64,000 bases of DNA, taken from assembly GCA_021396245.1 (NCBI GenBank), contig WNYE01000036.1:336274-400273 (forward strand), in the 5' to 3' direction. The position numbers and the translations under genes were made by a program. Positions 1 through 11,548 of the stretch are shown one piece after another. The stretch comes from Sporothrix humicola. Lineage: Eukaryota; Ascomycota; Sordariomycetes; Ophiostomatales; Ophiostomataceae. Position 1 is the stretch's first letter; each line of letters opens with the position of its first letter. The notes beneath the pieces are model-generated. The model saw nothing but the letters and a program-made list of their open reading frames with translations, was not told where the DNA came from and did no database searches.

Positions 1-311
1 ATGGAAACATAATTGGATAATGGTAAAGATGGGAGAACTTTGGAGGATTGATGGATGTACGAGGTATCATAATTTTGTAGGATGGACAGAAATAGCATAT
101 TGCGTGGCATATCACTTGGCTTCTTGATCCTGTTGCTGTCGCTTTGCTTTGCACCATGCATTCGTATCTTCGTAAACAAATCATACTATGGTAATGTGTG
201 GCGGGTATATTTGGAGAGAGGTAATGCAAACTAATTCAACACGCCCTGAATGAGGGACAAACAAGCAAACTTATGAGATATCACATATTACGGCATACAT
301 TCTTTCAATCT
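1..311. other. 3' flank of the hydrolase gene, no gene seen
   Basis: This AT-rich stretch lies downstream of the minus-strand hydrolase that stops at 312. It probably holds that gene's 3' UTR. I see no coding frame, RNA gene or repeat in it. Confidence 0.6.
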
Positions 312-1459
312 TTACAGCTTCGACTCAGTGGCGGCAGCCTCAGCAGCCGGGGCAGCTTCAGGCTCTGCAGTCACGGGAGAAGCTTCTGCGGCCGGGGCGT
401 CGGTGGGGGCAGCCGCAGGGACAGGAGCCGCAGCAGCGACAACAGGCACCTCCTTCTGCTCGCCGCCAGAGCGCTCTAGGATCCAGTCGGCAAACTCGCG
501 GAAGAACACCTGCCGGTCCGCCTGCGGCTCGCCGTGCAGCTGGTGCACCCAGCCTTCGTAGTTGCGGAACGTCCTGTCGGGCACGTCCGTGGCCGAGTTG
601 TCGAACCACTTCTTGCTCGCCTCAAAGCTCGTGCACCGGTCTGCGTCGCCGTGACCCAGCCAGATGCTCTTGACCGCCGGACCGGGCTTGACGCGGCCCT
701 GCATAATGTCATTGACGCGGTCCAGCAGACCCGCGAAACCTTCTAGGGTGCCGGTGTCGTGGCACAGCTTGTCCTCCTTGAGAGCAGCGACAATCTCCTT
801 GTCGCGGCTCAGGTACTCGGTGGGGATCTTGTGCTTGAGCTGGAAGGTAGGCAGGAACCGACCGGCCAGGCGGCCCAGCGAGATCTTGAGGGCGCTGGGC
901 TCTTCGCCGGCGGGGAAACCAAAGAACGGCGACTCGAGCATCCAGCCGCGGACGTGCTGGACAACCTCGGTTTCGTGCTTGGAGCCCTTGGGGGAGGCCA
1001 TCAGGGTGGCAATCTCGTTGCCGCCCATGGAGTGACCGACCACAAAGACGGGCGTCTTGTCGGCATCCGCCAGGAGAGGCTTGATAAAGGCGACCAGGTC
1101 GTTGAGGACAGTCTCGGTGGTGCCGGTGCGGCCCTTGTCGGCGGGTTTCTTAACGCTGCGGCCCCAGCCGCGCTGGTCGAAGCCGTAGGTGGCGATGCCG
1201 CGCTCGGCGAGGGTAGGGAAGAAGTCGTAGTAGCTGTTGATGTGGTCGCTGAAGCCGTGGATGATGACGAGCTTGGCGCGGACGGGGCCGTCGGGCTGCA
1301 GGGAGAAGAGAGAAATGCAAGGTCAGTATACGGGAACTGCAGCGCGAGAGAGGAGCTTCGGTTGCACTGCAGGAGTTGAGTGATCTGGCTTACCAGCCAA
1401 GTCTTGGTGTACAGCTCTTGGCCGTCCACCTTGAAGGTGCCTTCTGTAATCTGGACCAT
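312..1459 (-). CDS. Alpha/beta hydrolase, monoglyceride lipase-like (serine aminopeptidase S33 fold)
   Basis: Probably hydrolyses monoacylglycerols or a similar ester, as the Yju3/MGLL family does. There are two exons: 1459-1394 (22 codons, beginning MVQITEGTF) and 1295-312. The intron is 1393-1296, with a GTAAGC donor, an ACTGAC branch site and a TGCAG acceptor. The joined protein is about 349 residues. It shows an oxyanion HGF motif soon after the splice, the nucleophile elbow GHSMGG (Ser about 111), a HGDAD motif with the expected catalytic Asp about 241, and His about 273 in the segment WVHQLHGEP. The triad is therefore complete. The last 50 or so residues are an Ala/Pro/Glu-rich tail not needed for the fold, and no signal peptide is seen. 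Start choice: the first ATG of the exon, which gives the usual N-terminal strand. The substrate is inferred from the family only. Confidence 0.88.
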
Positions 1460-3599
1460 GCTGACAGTTTATGCGTAAATGTCTGTGGAAAGAGATGTCG
1501 AGGAGATGTAGAGTGTGATGAGGATGAAGAGGGAAGAGAGAAGCAGCTGAAATTACGTTCGTGAAAGGAGGGCCTTATGCTCAAGAAGGAATGGAATCGC
1601 AGAGAAATTGCACGTGAAGGAAGGGGCACCAAAACTCGAGCTTATTTTTGGAAGGATCGACCCTTTGGAGAAGAAAAGGCACAGAGAAACGGAGTTGTGC
1701 CCGCTGTGGGTCAGTGCTCAACGGGGCAATCAAGCGGGGATTTTGGAGGGAAAGCTTCGAGTATGGGGAGCTCAGCGTGTAAGACGGCAAGATGCGGGGG
1801 CAATAAAAAGTCCCGAGTACCACAAGATGCAGTGTTTTGGATGCGATGAGGAAGGAAAGAGCGAGGCAAGAATTCGGCGTGATGGGAAAGAGTGAAAGGG
1901 GAGAAAAGGGGGCAACAAAACTGAGGCAGGTGCTGACCGTCACATCGTACAAAGGACAACGAAGTGAGGAAAGAGCAAGCCACGGATTCAATCGGGCTTG
2001 GCCCATTTTCACAAATCAGTCGATGCTGGCTTGGGAATAGTGCGCCCAATGCTCCTGCCAAAAGGCTCGCTTTGAGCTTGTGCTCAGCCTTCGGGCCTCT
2101 CAGCCAATTGACTCGACATATGTTTTTGCATTTTGTCTTCGGCATTCAGCGCCACCAAATGAAGACACTTGGATGGCCGGCATAAAGATAAAAGAGACAG
2201 AGCCCCAGAAATATTGTGTTATTCCTAAGTGATATCAGCAGTAAGCTACCATGGTACAAAACGAGCTCAATTTTAACTCGTGCCTTCCACGTGCTTTTGC
2301 TGGCTTACATCTTCAACCTTCAGACGAAAGCTTGCCGGCCAGCAGCCTCACGGGACCATTTCTCTGGGATTTTTTTATTTTTTTTTATTTTTATTCGTAC
2401 GAGTGAGAGGCAGTCTCGTTTTTCGAACCTCACCATCGACATAGTCAAACCATCATCACGGTAGGAAAACATCTCCCTAGCCTTGAGTCACCAGCTCTGA
2501 CGAAGGTCATCACGACATTTTGGCGTGGAAAGCCAGAAGATAAATAGTATTTTCCACTAAAATATACAGCTAATTTCGAGCTATTTTGTATTATCACAAG
2601 CCCGTGATTGTTGATGTCATTTTCAATTGCGCTTTCTCTCCAGAATTGAGTTTGACTTTTGACTGCCCTTTTTGCCCCACAACGTGCACAGTTGCGCCTT
2701 CCTACCCCAACCCACCTTACCGACAGCGCTGCTTGGCAAGCGCCAATGAAAACAGGGAAAGAACGACCGCCCGCAACTGCCTTCCAGTTCGCCTTGTTAT
2801 CTAGAGGGCCCTCAGCCTCAACCTCCTGACCGCCAGGCTCCCACGCTCCCTAAGCTCAAAGGCTACCCTCGCCTTGCTTTTCTCCCGTTGTAACCGCCTC
2901 CCACTTGTTCCACTTTGTTGCTTTTGACACTATCTTCCGGCGCATCTTTGGTGCGTTATGGTGCATTCTCTCGTCCCCCTTTCTCAATAGACTCAGCCTC
3001 AACACGGCCCCAGCCGGCCGGCCGCCTTTTCTTGTTGTCCCCCAAAAAGGGCCATATGAGCAAAACATCAGTCACGGCAGCAAACCATGGGCGATCGGCA
3101 AATTCTACAGCCGACGAACATCAGCAAGCGGTGGTCCCGTCTGTACGCAGTACCTTGTGTTCACTTATACGGAAATACGACCCCTCCTCAAAGTACATGC
3201 CGCACAAGCACAGGAACAGTCTAAACAATGTATCCACAACACTTATTCTCGCCTGCAGATGCAGCCGCAAGAAAACAACGGGCTGTCCCATTCTCCTCAT
3301 TCGTTTCGTCCAGTAGCTCTTCGTAAGGCTGCCTTGCCAAGGTTCGACCAGTTGGCAAGTCGAGTGAAGTGGGCTGTGACCAGAGAAGAGGCATTAAGTG
3401 AATCGAAACAGCCTTTCTTTCTGTTCTTTTCAATCCTTTAAAATCAAAGCTCCCCGGACCGTTTGTGGCTCTTTTTTTGTCTCAATCTCCAAACAACAAC
3501 ATTTATTTGAACTCATCACCAACATACCCCAGTCTGAGAGGAGTGTAAGTCGGCCAAGTGCTTACTTCTTCTCCCCACAATCAATCACACAAAATCACA
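1460..3599. promoter_or_regulatory. Divergent intergenic region between the hydrolase and the vWA/alpha-kinase gene
   Basis: About 2.1 kb between two genes that read away from each other, so both promoters should lie here. CCAAT sequences occur near 2104 and 2748. A T-rich tract lies around 2365-2395. The last 150 bases before the kinase start are pyrimidine- and CA-rich, as in fungal leaders. I see no convincing coding frame. Confidence 0.5.
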
Positions 3600-6500
3600 A
3601 TGACTTCCTCAAATCTACCGCCAACACAAACTTCGATCAGGACGGTAGACCTGCCCCCGCCACCGTATGAAACGGTAAACCCAGAAAACGGCCCGGGGCA
3701 GCCCGATGTGCCGCCACCGGCCTTTCAGTCTCGCAACACGACCCTAGTCGCCCCAAGAGGCCCAGCACCGGCAGCAACCGAATCGTCCGCATCGACGGCA
3801 ACATTACCCGCCAGCCAGCCGGCTTCGTCAGAGAGCAACCCATATACTTATCCAAATGAGAAAGATGCCCTCAAACAACGGGATGCCGAGCAGAATATGC
3901 CGGTGGGCACACATTTCTGCACGACTACCATCCGTGGCCCAAACCCGTACTCCAACCCATATGCCCCGTCCGGTTCGTTGCCGGGTCCCACCGGCCCGAT
4001 AATCGGCGGCCCGTCTCGCCCCGGTGAGCCCATGCCACAAGGATCTCCATCTCCCGCAGCCTCCAACCGGCGGAGTTTCTTCCGCAGCTCGGTCAGCAAC
4101 CTGCGCGACTCCTTGTCGTCTTCTGGTCCCCGCTCTCGAAATTCAGCCGAGAGAAATGCCAGCCAGATGGAGATCTTTGCCCGACGCCTCGAGGTGCAGA
4201 ACCGCATGGGCCCGTCTGCGGCCGAGGCCGAGAAACGCGTGAATCAGCTGCGGAGCGATGCAGCCCTGGCTAGTATCCAGGCCGGCCCCCGTCTGTCGAC
4301 GGGCATCTTCAAAGCCTCGTGCTCGACGGACCTGCTGTTTCTCATTGACGCCACGGGGTCCATGATGAGCTACATTGACGCCGCCAAGAAGCAAGTGAAG
4401 GAAATTGTCAGCGATATCAACAGGACGTTCTTTAACGAAGCCGACGTGCGCGTTGCTGTCGTGGGCTACCGTGACCACAATGACCGGAAGCGCATCGAGT
4501 TTCTCGATTTCACCTCGGAGGTCAGCGAAGTTTTTAAATTTTTAGATGGCCTGATTGCGACGGGCGGCGACGACGTGGCCGAAGACGTGCTGGGCGGCCT
4601 TGACCAAGCACTCAAGGCGTCGTGGAAGCACCAGACGCGGTGCATCATGCACATTGCCGACGCGCCTGCCCACGGCAGCGACCTGCACGAGATGGGCCGC
4701 TACTCGGACCACTACCACAATGTGGGCACCGAGCCGCACGGTCTGCAGTACCGGCAGGTCCTCAAGGAGATGGTCAACTTCAAGATCAACTACATCTTCT
4801 TCCGCATCCACGCCAACACGGACCGCATGCTCTACCAGTTCATGATTGTTTATGGCCGCCACTCGACCAACTGCGCGCTGCACGACCAGAACAAGTTTGC
4901 GGTGCGGGCGGCCAACTGGTACAAGGACCAAAAGGCGTACGACCTGTCAACGATGAAGCAGGGACTGTCGCCCAAGGAATACATGGAGAAGAAGCTCGAA
5001 AGCGAGGGCGGCCTGCACTTTGAAGAAGTGCAACTCGGCACCAGCTACAGCTCACTGCGCCACCTAGTCGTCAACAGTGTCACGGCGTCGTCGTCGCGGA
5101 CGGCTGTGCGGCTGTCGTCCAGTATCTCGGCCGGGCGCAGCAGCGGCCGACGGCAACCGAACAGCCGCTCGAGCCTCACAAAGTCCAAGCTGGGCCATAA
5201 GTCAGCCACGCTGAGCAATCTGGCCGAGGACGAAGAGGTGGACGTGTTCGAAGAGGCTCGTGAGTGGCAGTCGGAGCTAGACACCCGCGTGATCCGCGAC
5301 CTAGCGGGTGGCGGTGATGACCTGACAGATGCCAGCACCTTGGCCGAGACGATTATCGAGGAGGAGGAGGAACCAGAAGAAGAGGATGAGGATGAGGAAG
5401 ACGATGTCTTGGACGATGAGGCGGCAAAGGCAATGTCAGACAAGCCGATCGAGTTTGACACGGGCGTTCCGCAGTGGACCAAGGAGGGCTGGCTAGACCA
5501 GACCTTGCGCGTCAAGGCCTTTTCACCGGATGTCATTGACATTGCACCGCCAACAGTCAACCCGGTCGGCGCTGATGGTGCGTCTTCATCAGTTACCGAA
5601 ACGGCTACTGCTCTCGGTGTGGGTACGTCTATTCTGGACCGCATGATGCAGAGCGACGACAACATTCGCATCAGCACCAACGAGCTCACGATTCTCCGGC
5701 GCACAAAGCCTTTCGCCCAGGGCGCGCTACGTCTTGCTTCCTACGCACGCACCAAGGAGTCCATCAACCCCTTGGTCGTCAAAACGTTCAAGGCAAACGG
5801 CAAACGGCTGGCCGATCTGGCGGAGGACATGCGCATGCAGGCGCTGTGCAAGGCCTTTGCGCTCGAATTTAACGGTCTTGTCGCCAACGAAGAACACTCA
5901 CTTGATTTTATCGTGGTGACCTGTCTCCAGCAAATATCAGAGGACGGTGAGGGTGAGGCTTCTTCTTCGTCTGACAGCAAAAAGGGCAAGAAGAAGAAGG
6001 TAGACGACCTCGAGTGTCTGTCCCTCGAGCCCATGCTGCAACCCGGCCGCTACGTCAAGTACAACAACAACTGTGGCGGCGTCAACGAGGACGGCGGCTC
6101 GGCCGTCAGCCAGGCCGCCCAGGCGTTCTCGCACTTCACCTTTGAGCGGTCCAAGGGCGAGCTGCTCGTCGCCGACTGCCAGGGCATCGGCAACGTACTG
6201 ACCGACCCGGCCATCCACACGCGCGATCCCCACCGATTTGTCCTGACAGACACCAACCTGGGCGTGGACGGCTTCAAGCTGTTCTTCTCGACGCACAAGT
6301 GCAACGCCGTCTGCGCCAAGCTCGGCCTCAAGTCCAAGGCCGAGATGTTCATCGACAACAGCTTCTTCTACCGCACCGACTGGCCGTCCATCACCTACCA
6401 TGCGGTCACCTCCGTCGGCAGCGACGGCCAGGGCAATGTCAGCGTCAACGTCAGGTCCAAAAAGGACAAGAATCCCCAAAACGCCGACCCCGAAACGCTC

Positions 6501-6794
6501 GTCTGCTGCTCCAACAAGCTCTGCAGCAAGATCGTCCGCGTCGCCACGGCCAAGAAGACGGCCCCCAGCTTCTACTGGTGCGACCGCTGCTGGCCGCAGC
6601 TGCGCCTGTTCACCGTCAAGCGGGTGTGCGCGACGCCCGGCGCCTACCACGAGTTTGAGGTCTCCAAGTTCTTCTTTGAGTCGCAGGGCCAGCTTATGCC
6701 GCAGAGATGTGCCGCCCACGGCGGCGTGCCCAGCCTGCCCGTGGCCTTTGATCCCAAGTCCAAGGCCCTGAGCTTCTTCAAGCGGCGTCGTTAG
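3600..6794 (+). CDS. von Willebrand factor A / alpha-kinase fusion protein (VwkA-like)
   Basis: Single-exon gene of about 1064 residues. The start at 3600 is chosen because it follows an A/C-rich leader (cacaATGa). An in-frame ATG 14 codons upstream lies in UTR-like sequence. Residues 1-200 are Pro/Ser-rich and disordered, with PPPY motifs. A vWA domain follows at about 240-440; its MIDAS motif reads DATGSM instead of DxSxS. A Ser-rich linker and a Glu/Asp run lie near 585-605. An atypical alpha-kinase (MHCK/EF2K) domain spans about 690-920, recognised by VVKTFK, GRYVKYNNN, FSHFTFE, the DCQG stretch and the terminal H-x-CN-x3-C zinc motif. The last 120 residues add a Cys-rich module (CCSNKLC and WCDRCW). 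In Dictyostelium, VwkA influences myosin II and contractile vacuoles. The substrate here is unknown. Confidence 0.85.
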   Translation: MTSSNLPPTQTSIRTVDLPPPPYETVNPENGPGQPDVPPPAFQSRNTTLVAPRGPAPAATESSASTATLPASQPASSESNPYTYPNEKDALKQRDAEQNMPVGTHFCTTTIRGPNPYSNPYAPSGSLPGPTGPIIGGPSRPGEPMPQGSPSPAASNRRSFFRSSVSNLRDSLSSSGPRSRNSAERNASQMEIFARRLEVQNRMGPSAAEAEKRVNQLRSDAALASIQAGPRLSTGIFKASCSTDLLFLIDATGSMMSYIDAAKKQVKEIVSDINRTFFNEADVRVAVVGYRDHNDRKRIEFLDFTSEVSEVFKFLDGLIATGGDDVAEDVLGGLDQALKASWKHQTRCIMHIADAPAHGSDLHEMGRYSDHYHNVGTEPHGLQYRQVLKEMVNFKINYIFFRIHANTDRMLYQFMIVYGRHSTNCALHDQNKFAVRAANWYKDQKAYDLSTMKQGLSPKEYMEKKLESEGGLHFEEVQLGTSYSSLRHLVVNSVTASSSRTAVRLSSSISAGRSSGRRQPNSRSSLTKSKLGHKSATLSNLAEDEEVDVFEEAREWQSELDTRVIRDLAGGGDDLTDASTLAETIIEEEEEPEEEDEDEEDDVLDDEAAKAMSDKPIEFDTGVPQWTKEGWLDQTLRVKAFSPDVIDIAPPTVNPVGADGASSSVTETATALGVGTSILDRMMQSDDNIRISTNELTILRRTKPFAQGALRLASYARTKESINPLVVKTFKANGKRLADLAEDMRMQALCKAFALEFNGLVANEEHSLDFIVVTCLQQISEDGEGEASSSSDSKKGKKKKVDDLECLSLEPMLQPGRYVKYNNNCGGVNEDGGSAVSQAAQAFSHFTFERSKGELLVADCQGIGNVLTDPAIHTRDPHRFVLTDTNLGVDGFKLFFSTHKCNAVCAKLGLKSKAEMFIDNSFFYRTDWPSITYHAVTSVGSDGQGNVSVNVRSKKDKNPQNADPETLVCCSNKLCSKIVRVATAKKTAPSFYWCDRCWPQLRLFTVKRVCATPGAYHEFEVSKFFFESQGQLMPQRCAAHGGVPSLPVAFDPKSKALSFFKRRR

Positions 6795-7931
6795 ACGATG
6801 GGTGACGAAATATTTATGAATTGTGATTTTTTTCTCTCTTTTATTTCCTTCTCATTCCCTTTTTTTCCTTGGTTCGCCTGTACAATATACCAATAGATTT
6901 ATGATTTGTCGGTTTGATTCGTTGTTGTTTACATTCCTGCCCCTTCAGATACTCGCAAAATACATGTTGTCCATCTGTTCACACACATTCAAAAGAGACA
7001 CCCCCATGGAAAATAATCGCCAGTGAGAAACACCACCGCCAATCAGATACACATTATCAAGCATACCCCAAATTCTGGATTTCTGCCAAGCATCGCCAGC
7101 CGAGGGATGTGAGGCTGTCTTAATATGTCAGTTTCACTTTTTCTTACCGCCCATTCTAGAGGCCCATTCTAGACTCATTATTGTCTTTCGATCTCCAAAT
7201 ATTGTAGAGTCCCAAAAATCCAAACGGCCGAGGTTTGTGGGGTCGTTCGCAGAAGTGCATCGGCCGCCTCGCAAAGTGAGGGCGAAATTCGCGAGAAAAG
7301 GAAGGGGAAAAGCCTCCAAAACTCGCAGAGGTGCATTTTACAGTGGATATCCCCATATCCTAGCACGACTGTACACGCGATTGCGGAGCTGCAGGTGGCG
7401 TCTGGCCAATCACTGTGTGCCTAAAGCGGCCAGTGGTCAGCGGGTCTGGGGAAGACAGTCGAGACAGTGCGCTAGTGTTAAGCCGAGGCACTCCTCTTCC
7501 CCTACAACCGCAAAACCGCTAAGCCGCAGAGGGGAGCTTGTTACCCCAAATAGGATACCCGCACCGACCGCACACACGCCCCGGCGATTCTAATTACAGA
7601 AGGTCCCGGCTGGCGTCGGTGGGCGTTTTGTGAGGAATTTGGGGGAGGAAAGGGCGAACGAGCGAGCCATTGTTACCTTTGAGTACGAGAGGAGTAATGT
7701 TGTCTCATATTCTTCGCTTGCCTCGAGTAACTTGAACTTTCTTTGATCTTTCCTTTCTTTTATTATTTTCTGCCTTCTCTTCCCATCCTCTCAGTATCGA
7801 CTCGTTTTGTTGACTTGCACCTGTCGACTGCCGACCCACTACGTCACCACGATCTCCGGTCTATCCTCGACTTTATCCTTTTACAACCTCAATCTCACCT
7901 AAACCACAAAATAAAACACACAACAAACACA
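6795..7931. promoter_or_regulatory. Kinase 3' flank and promoter of the acyl-CoA dehydrogenase gene
   Basis: The first 100 bases are T-rich 3' UTR-like DNA. A CCAAT box lies at 7406-7410. A pyrimidine-rich leader begins near 7740 and runs through a CA-rich stretch to the ATG at 7932. No other gene is seen. Confidence 0.5.
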
Positions 7932-9572
7932 ATGCCTATCCCGAGCAAGACGTTTACGCGGGAACAGGTCGCCGCGTCGGCCAAGAAGTTGACTGCCGAG
8001 GGCGGCGAGGACGAGCCCATCCTCTTCATCATCGACTCGGTCGTCTACGACGTCGCCGACTTTGTCGACGCCCACCCGGGCGGCGAGTTTGTCCTGCGCC
8101 AGGTCGCCGGCAAGGATGCCACGTCCGATTTCTACAACCTGCACCGCCAGGAGGCCCTCGAGAAATACATTGACGACCTCGCCGTCGGCACCATTGAGGG
8201 CGAGAGCCCCAGCATCGTGCGCCCGCAGCCCGGCGATCTAAGCACCGTCCCCTACGCTGAGCCCCTGTGGCTGTCGCCCGTCTTCAAGTCGCCCTACTAC
8301 AACGACTCGCACCGCCGGCTGCAGCGCGCGCTGCGCACGTTTGTGGACACGTACGTCAAGCCCGAGGCGATCGAGAAGGAGCGCACGGGCGAGCACGTGG
8401 GCCAGGGCCTGATTGACAAGATGGCGGCGGCCGGCATTCTGCACATGCGTCTGGGCCCCGGCAAGCACCTGAACGGTGTCCGTCTCCTAAAGAGCGAGGA
8501 GAACCCCAACGGCGTCATGGACGGCAGCGAGTTTGACTACTTCCACGACCTGATTGTGGCCCAGGAGTTTGTGCGCCCCGCATCCCGCGGTTTCCAGGAC
8601 GGCAACATGGCCGGCTTGACGATTGGCCTGACGGTCGTGCTGCACTACTCCAACGACGCGGCCCTGCAGAAGCGCGTCATGGAGGAGTGCCTGACGGGCC
8701 GCAAGAAGATCTGCCTGGCGATTACCGAGGCTTTCGCCGGCTCCGACGTCGCCCGCCTGCGCACGACCGCCGTCAAGACCGCCGACGGCAAGCACTACAT
8801 TGTCAACGGCACCAAGAAGTGGATCACCAACGGCGTGTTCTGCGACTACTTTGTCGTCGGTTGCCAGACCGACAAGGGCATGAGCGTGCTGCTGATTGAG
8901 CGCGGCGAGGGCGTCGAGACAAAGGCCATCAAGACGAGCTACTCGGCCGCCGCCGGCACGACCTATATTACTTTCGACAACGTCAAGGTCCCCGTCGGCA
9001 ATCTCATGGGCCAGGAGAACAAGGGCATCTACGTCATCCTGTCCAACTTCAACCACGAGCGCTGGGGCATGGTCTGCGCCGTCAACCGCTTCTCCCGCCT
9101 CGTCGTCGAGGAGTGCCTCAAGTGGTCCCACCAGCGCCTCGTCTTTGGCAAGCGTCTCATCGACCAGCCGGTCATTCGTCTGAAGTGAGTACACTCCCGC
9201 TCCCCCAATATTGAATACGTCTACTAACAGCACAGGCTCGCCAAAATGATTGCCCTCGTCGAGAGCCACCAGTCGTGGCTCGAGACCATCACCTACCAGA
9301 TGAACAACCTTTCCTACGCCGAGCAGGCCAAGCACACCGGCGGCCCCATTGGCCTTCTCAAGATGAGCACCACCCGCATGGCCCACGAGGTCGCCGACGA
9401 GGCCGTCCAGATCTGGGGCGGCCGCGGCCTCACCCAGACCGGCATGGGCCGCGTCATTGAGAACTTCAACCGCACCTACAAGTTTGACGCCATCCTGGGC
9501 GGCGCCGAGGAGGTCCTGGGCGACCTGGGCGTCCGGCAAGCCATGAAGTTCATGCCCAAGGCTGTCTTATAA
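7932..9572 (+). CDS. Cytochrome b5 domain-acyl-CoA dehydrogenase fusion
   Basis: Two exons, 7932-9184 and 9236-9572, with a 51-base intron (GTGAGT donor, CTAAC branch site, CACAG acceptor). The splice rejoins the Lys codon before LAKMIALVE. The protein is about 529 residues. Residues 1-85 form a cytochrome b5 domain with heme-ligand candidates His48 (HPGG) and His71 (NLH). The rest is an acyl-CoA dehydrogenase: the N-terminal helical part, the middle beta domain with the FAGSD and NGTKKWITNG stretches, and a C-terminal helical part ending in the GGRGLTQTGMGR and GGAEEVLGD motifs. It should oxidise an acyl-CoA with FAD. The fused heme domain suggests a built-in electron route in place of ETF, which is inference. 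The C-terminus AVL is not a canonical PTS1, so the compartment is open. Confidence 0.9.
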
Positions 9573-11548
9573 GCGGCTTGTATGTGGTGAAGATAGTGTT
9601 TAGATATGAGGGCATTTTGGATAGCATTGCATAATGAAATATACGCACAAATTGTGTGCATCATAACACATGCTTTTTTTCATGATTTATTGTCATTGAT
9701 TATATTTTGTTGTCTTAAGCATGACGTAGTTATCGTTTTATTTTTATTTTTATTTTTTTAGTCTTGCTATGTTTATGTTTATGTTTTTTTTTTGAATTAT
9801 TTTTCTTTTCATTTCTCGTTTATTATTCGAAAATTATTAAAATTATTTATGGAAAATAAATTGTTGTATTGATCAGTATGCTTTAATGATCTTTTTGATT
9901 CTTGATACTCTTCAGTTCTACTTTTACGGATAGAATAGAAGCCTTCTAGAAGCCTCAGAGACGGCGTGGGAAAATAGGAAAATAAAGGACACGCTCACGA
10001 AAACGGCAACCCCGTCAAACACTCACTTCCAAATGAAGATCAATAGGACAGGAAAATGCCGAATCGGGATTGGGAAGTAGGTGAGAACCTGAAATTGGAA
10101 ATCCTTAAAATCGCAAGAACAATTCTGACGCTCGAGATTTGCGACCAGCGCTGTATGATGTGCGGCTGAAGCAAGGAAGACAGAGAAGAGAAGGGAGGGT
10201 TACACGCAGGGGGCTTCCAGAAGGAGGTTGTGACCGGAAGAGGGGAAAAAGGGAACACGGGCAGGAGCTGCAGTGGTTCGTCTGATCTCTTTCCCCCCTC
10301 CTCGCTCTGACCTCTCTTTCTTGAATGGTGGTTTCTGTTCTCTGACCACCACACAAAAGAATATGGAACAACCAAAAAGGAAAGGACAAGAAGAGGAAAA
10401 GGACAAAAGATGGGATGCACACGAATACTCAAATACGCCTACACCGAGCTCCGAATCCCGAATGGGTGGCTTCCATGGTCTCAATTCTTTCACATCCCTG
10501 CACGACATACACGACATTTCGAATCCTTCTAGAAGGCCCCCTGCTTTCTTGATTGCCGTGTTAGCCACGGAACTGCAAGACACTGTTGGACAATAGGCGT
10601 GAAATGCTTCATTCGGCCGATCATATGCTTTACAAAATACGGAGTACTTTCACTCAAGACACGTCATGTCACATTGCAGGACGAACAATCATAAGAATAA
10701 ACTGTGGTTTTTTTGGTGGCCTCCAGACGGGATGACCACATAACTAACGTGTGGTCCGACCTTTTGACTCCGTTGATAGATTCCCTTGTTAAACTTTTCC
10801 ATAATCCGGCGTTTTTGTTCATGTCGTAAACGTGATAAAACGCATAAAAATAACAAACAGCAAACAACTTTTTTTTTCCTTTCTCCATCTCTCGTGAAGC
10901 TCATGCAGCTCATTTTCTCATGACGTAAACCATGGAGGTAAAAATGAAAGGATGAAACAAACAGAAGAATGCGAAAGCAACAACGAATGGCGAAATGCGA
11001 ATGGAAAGCAGACGACAATTTCGGTGCATGCGTGCGTGACGGGCAAATGAAATAAAGAAAACAAGGGGATGATTGGAAAATGGAAAATGGCAAAGGAAAA
11101 AGCAAATGTGAAATAAGACAGACAAATGAAACTTTAGTGACGTTAAAAAAACACAAGGAGAAAAATAATGAGAAATGCCCCGGGGTAACAGCAGGAAAGT
11201 CGTCGAAAAAACACAGAAAAATCAAAGAATAAATCCCTTTGAATCACAGAGATCCCCGTCCGCTTTTGTGTATCCATCCAGCCCATGTCATGTTCGTACC
11301 GTGCCCGACCCGTCTGTGGACCTTTGCGCGTGAGCAGACAAAGTGTTGTGTCCACAAGAAGAAAAGAAGTGTATGTTCTCCATCGACCTCGTGACCAAGC
11401 GCAAAATAAAAAAAGAAGGGGGAAATGCGTCGCACTCTGTTGTACAGGATTGGTTGGCGTATCCGTTCTTTCAGGTTTTCAGCGGCCCAGGCAAGGTATG
11501 CCTACGGTGAGCATGCTGCCGCAAAGGCTTCTGCTGGATTTTGCTACC
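9573..11548. other. Convergent intergenic region, AT-rich
   Basis: Two 3' ends face each other here. 9650-9900 is very AT-rich with AATAAA-like signals. The remainder is low-complexity purine or pyrimidine runs. A copy of TACGGAGTA sits at 10638-10646. Frames of 100-180 codons exist but show no recognisable protein features. Confidence 0.5.

Noticed and set aside
5937..6719. 260-codon antisense frame over the alpha-kinase domain
   Set aside because: Shadow frame, Val/Ala/Asp-rich without motifs.
8487..9539. 350-codon antisense frame over the acyl-CoA dehydrogenase
   Set aside because: Shadow of the sense codon bias; crosses the true intron and has no recognisable protein pattern.
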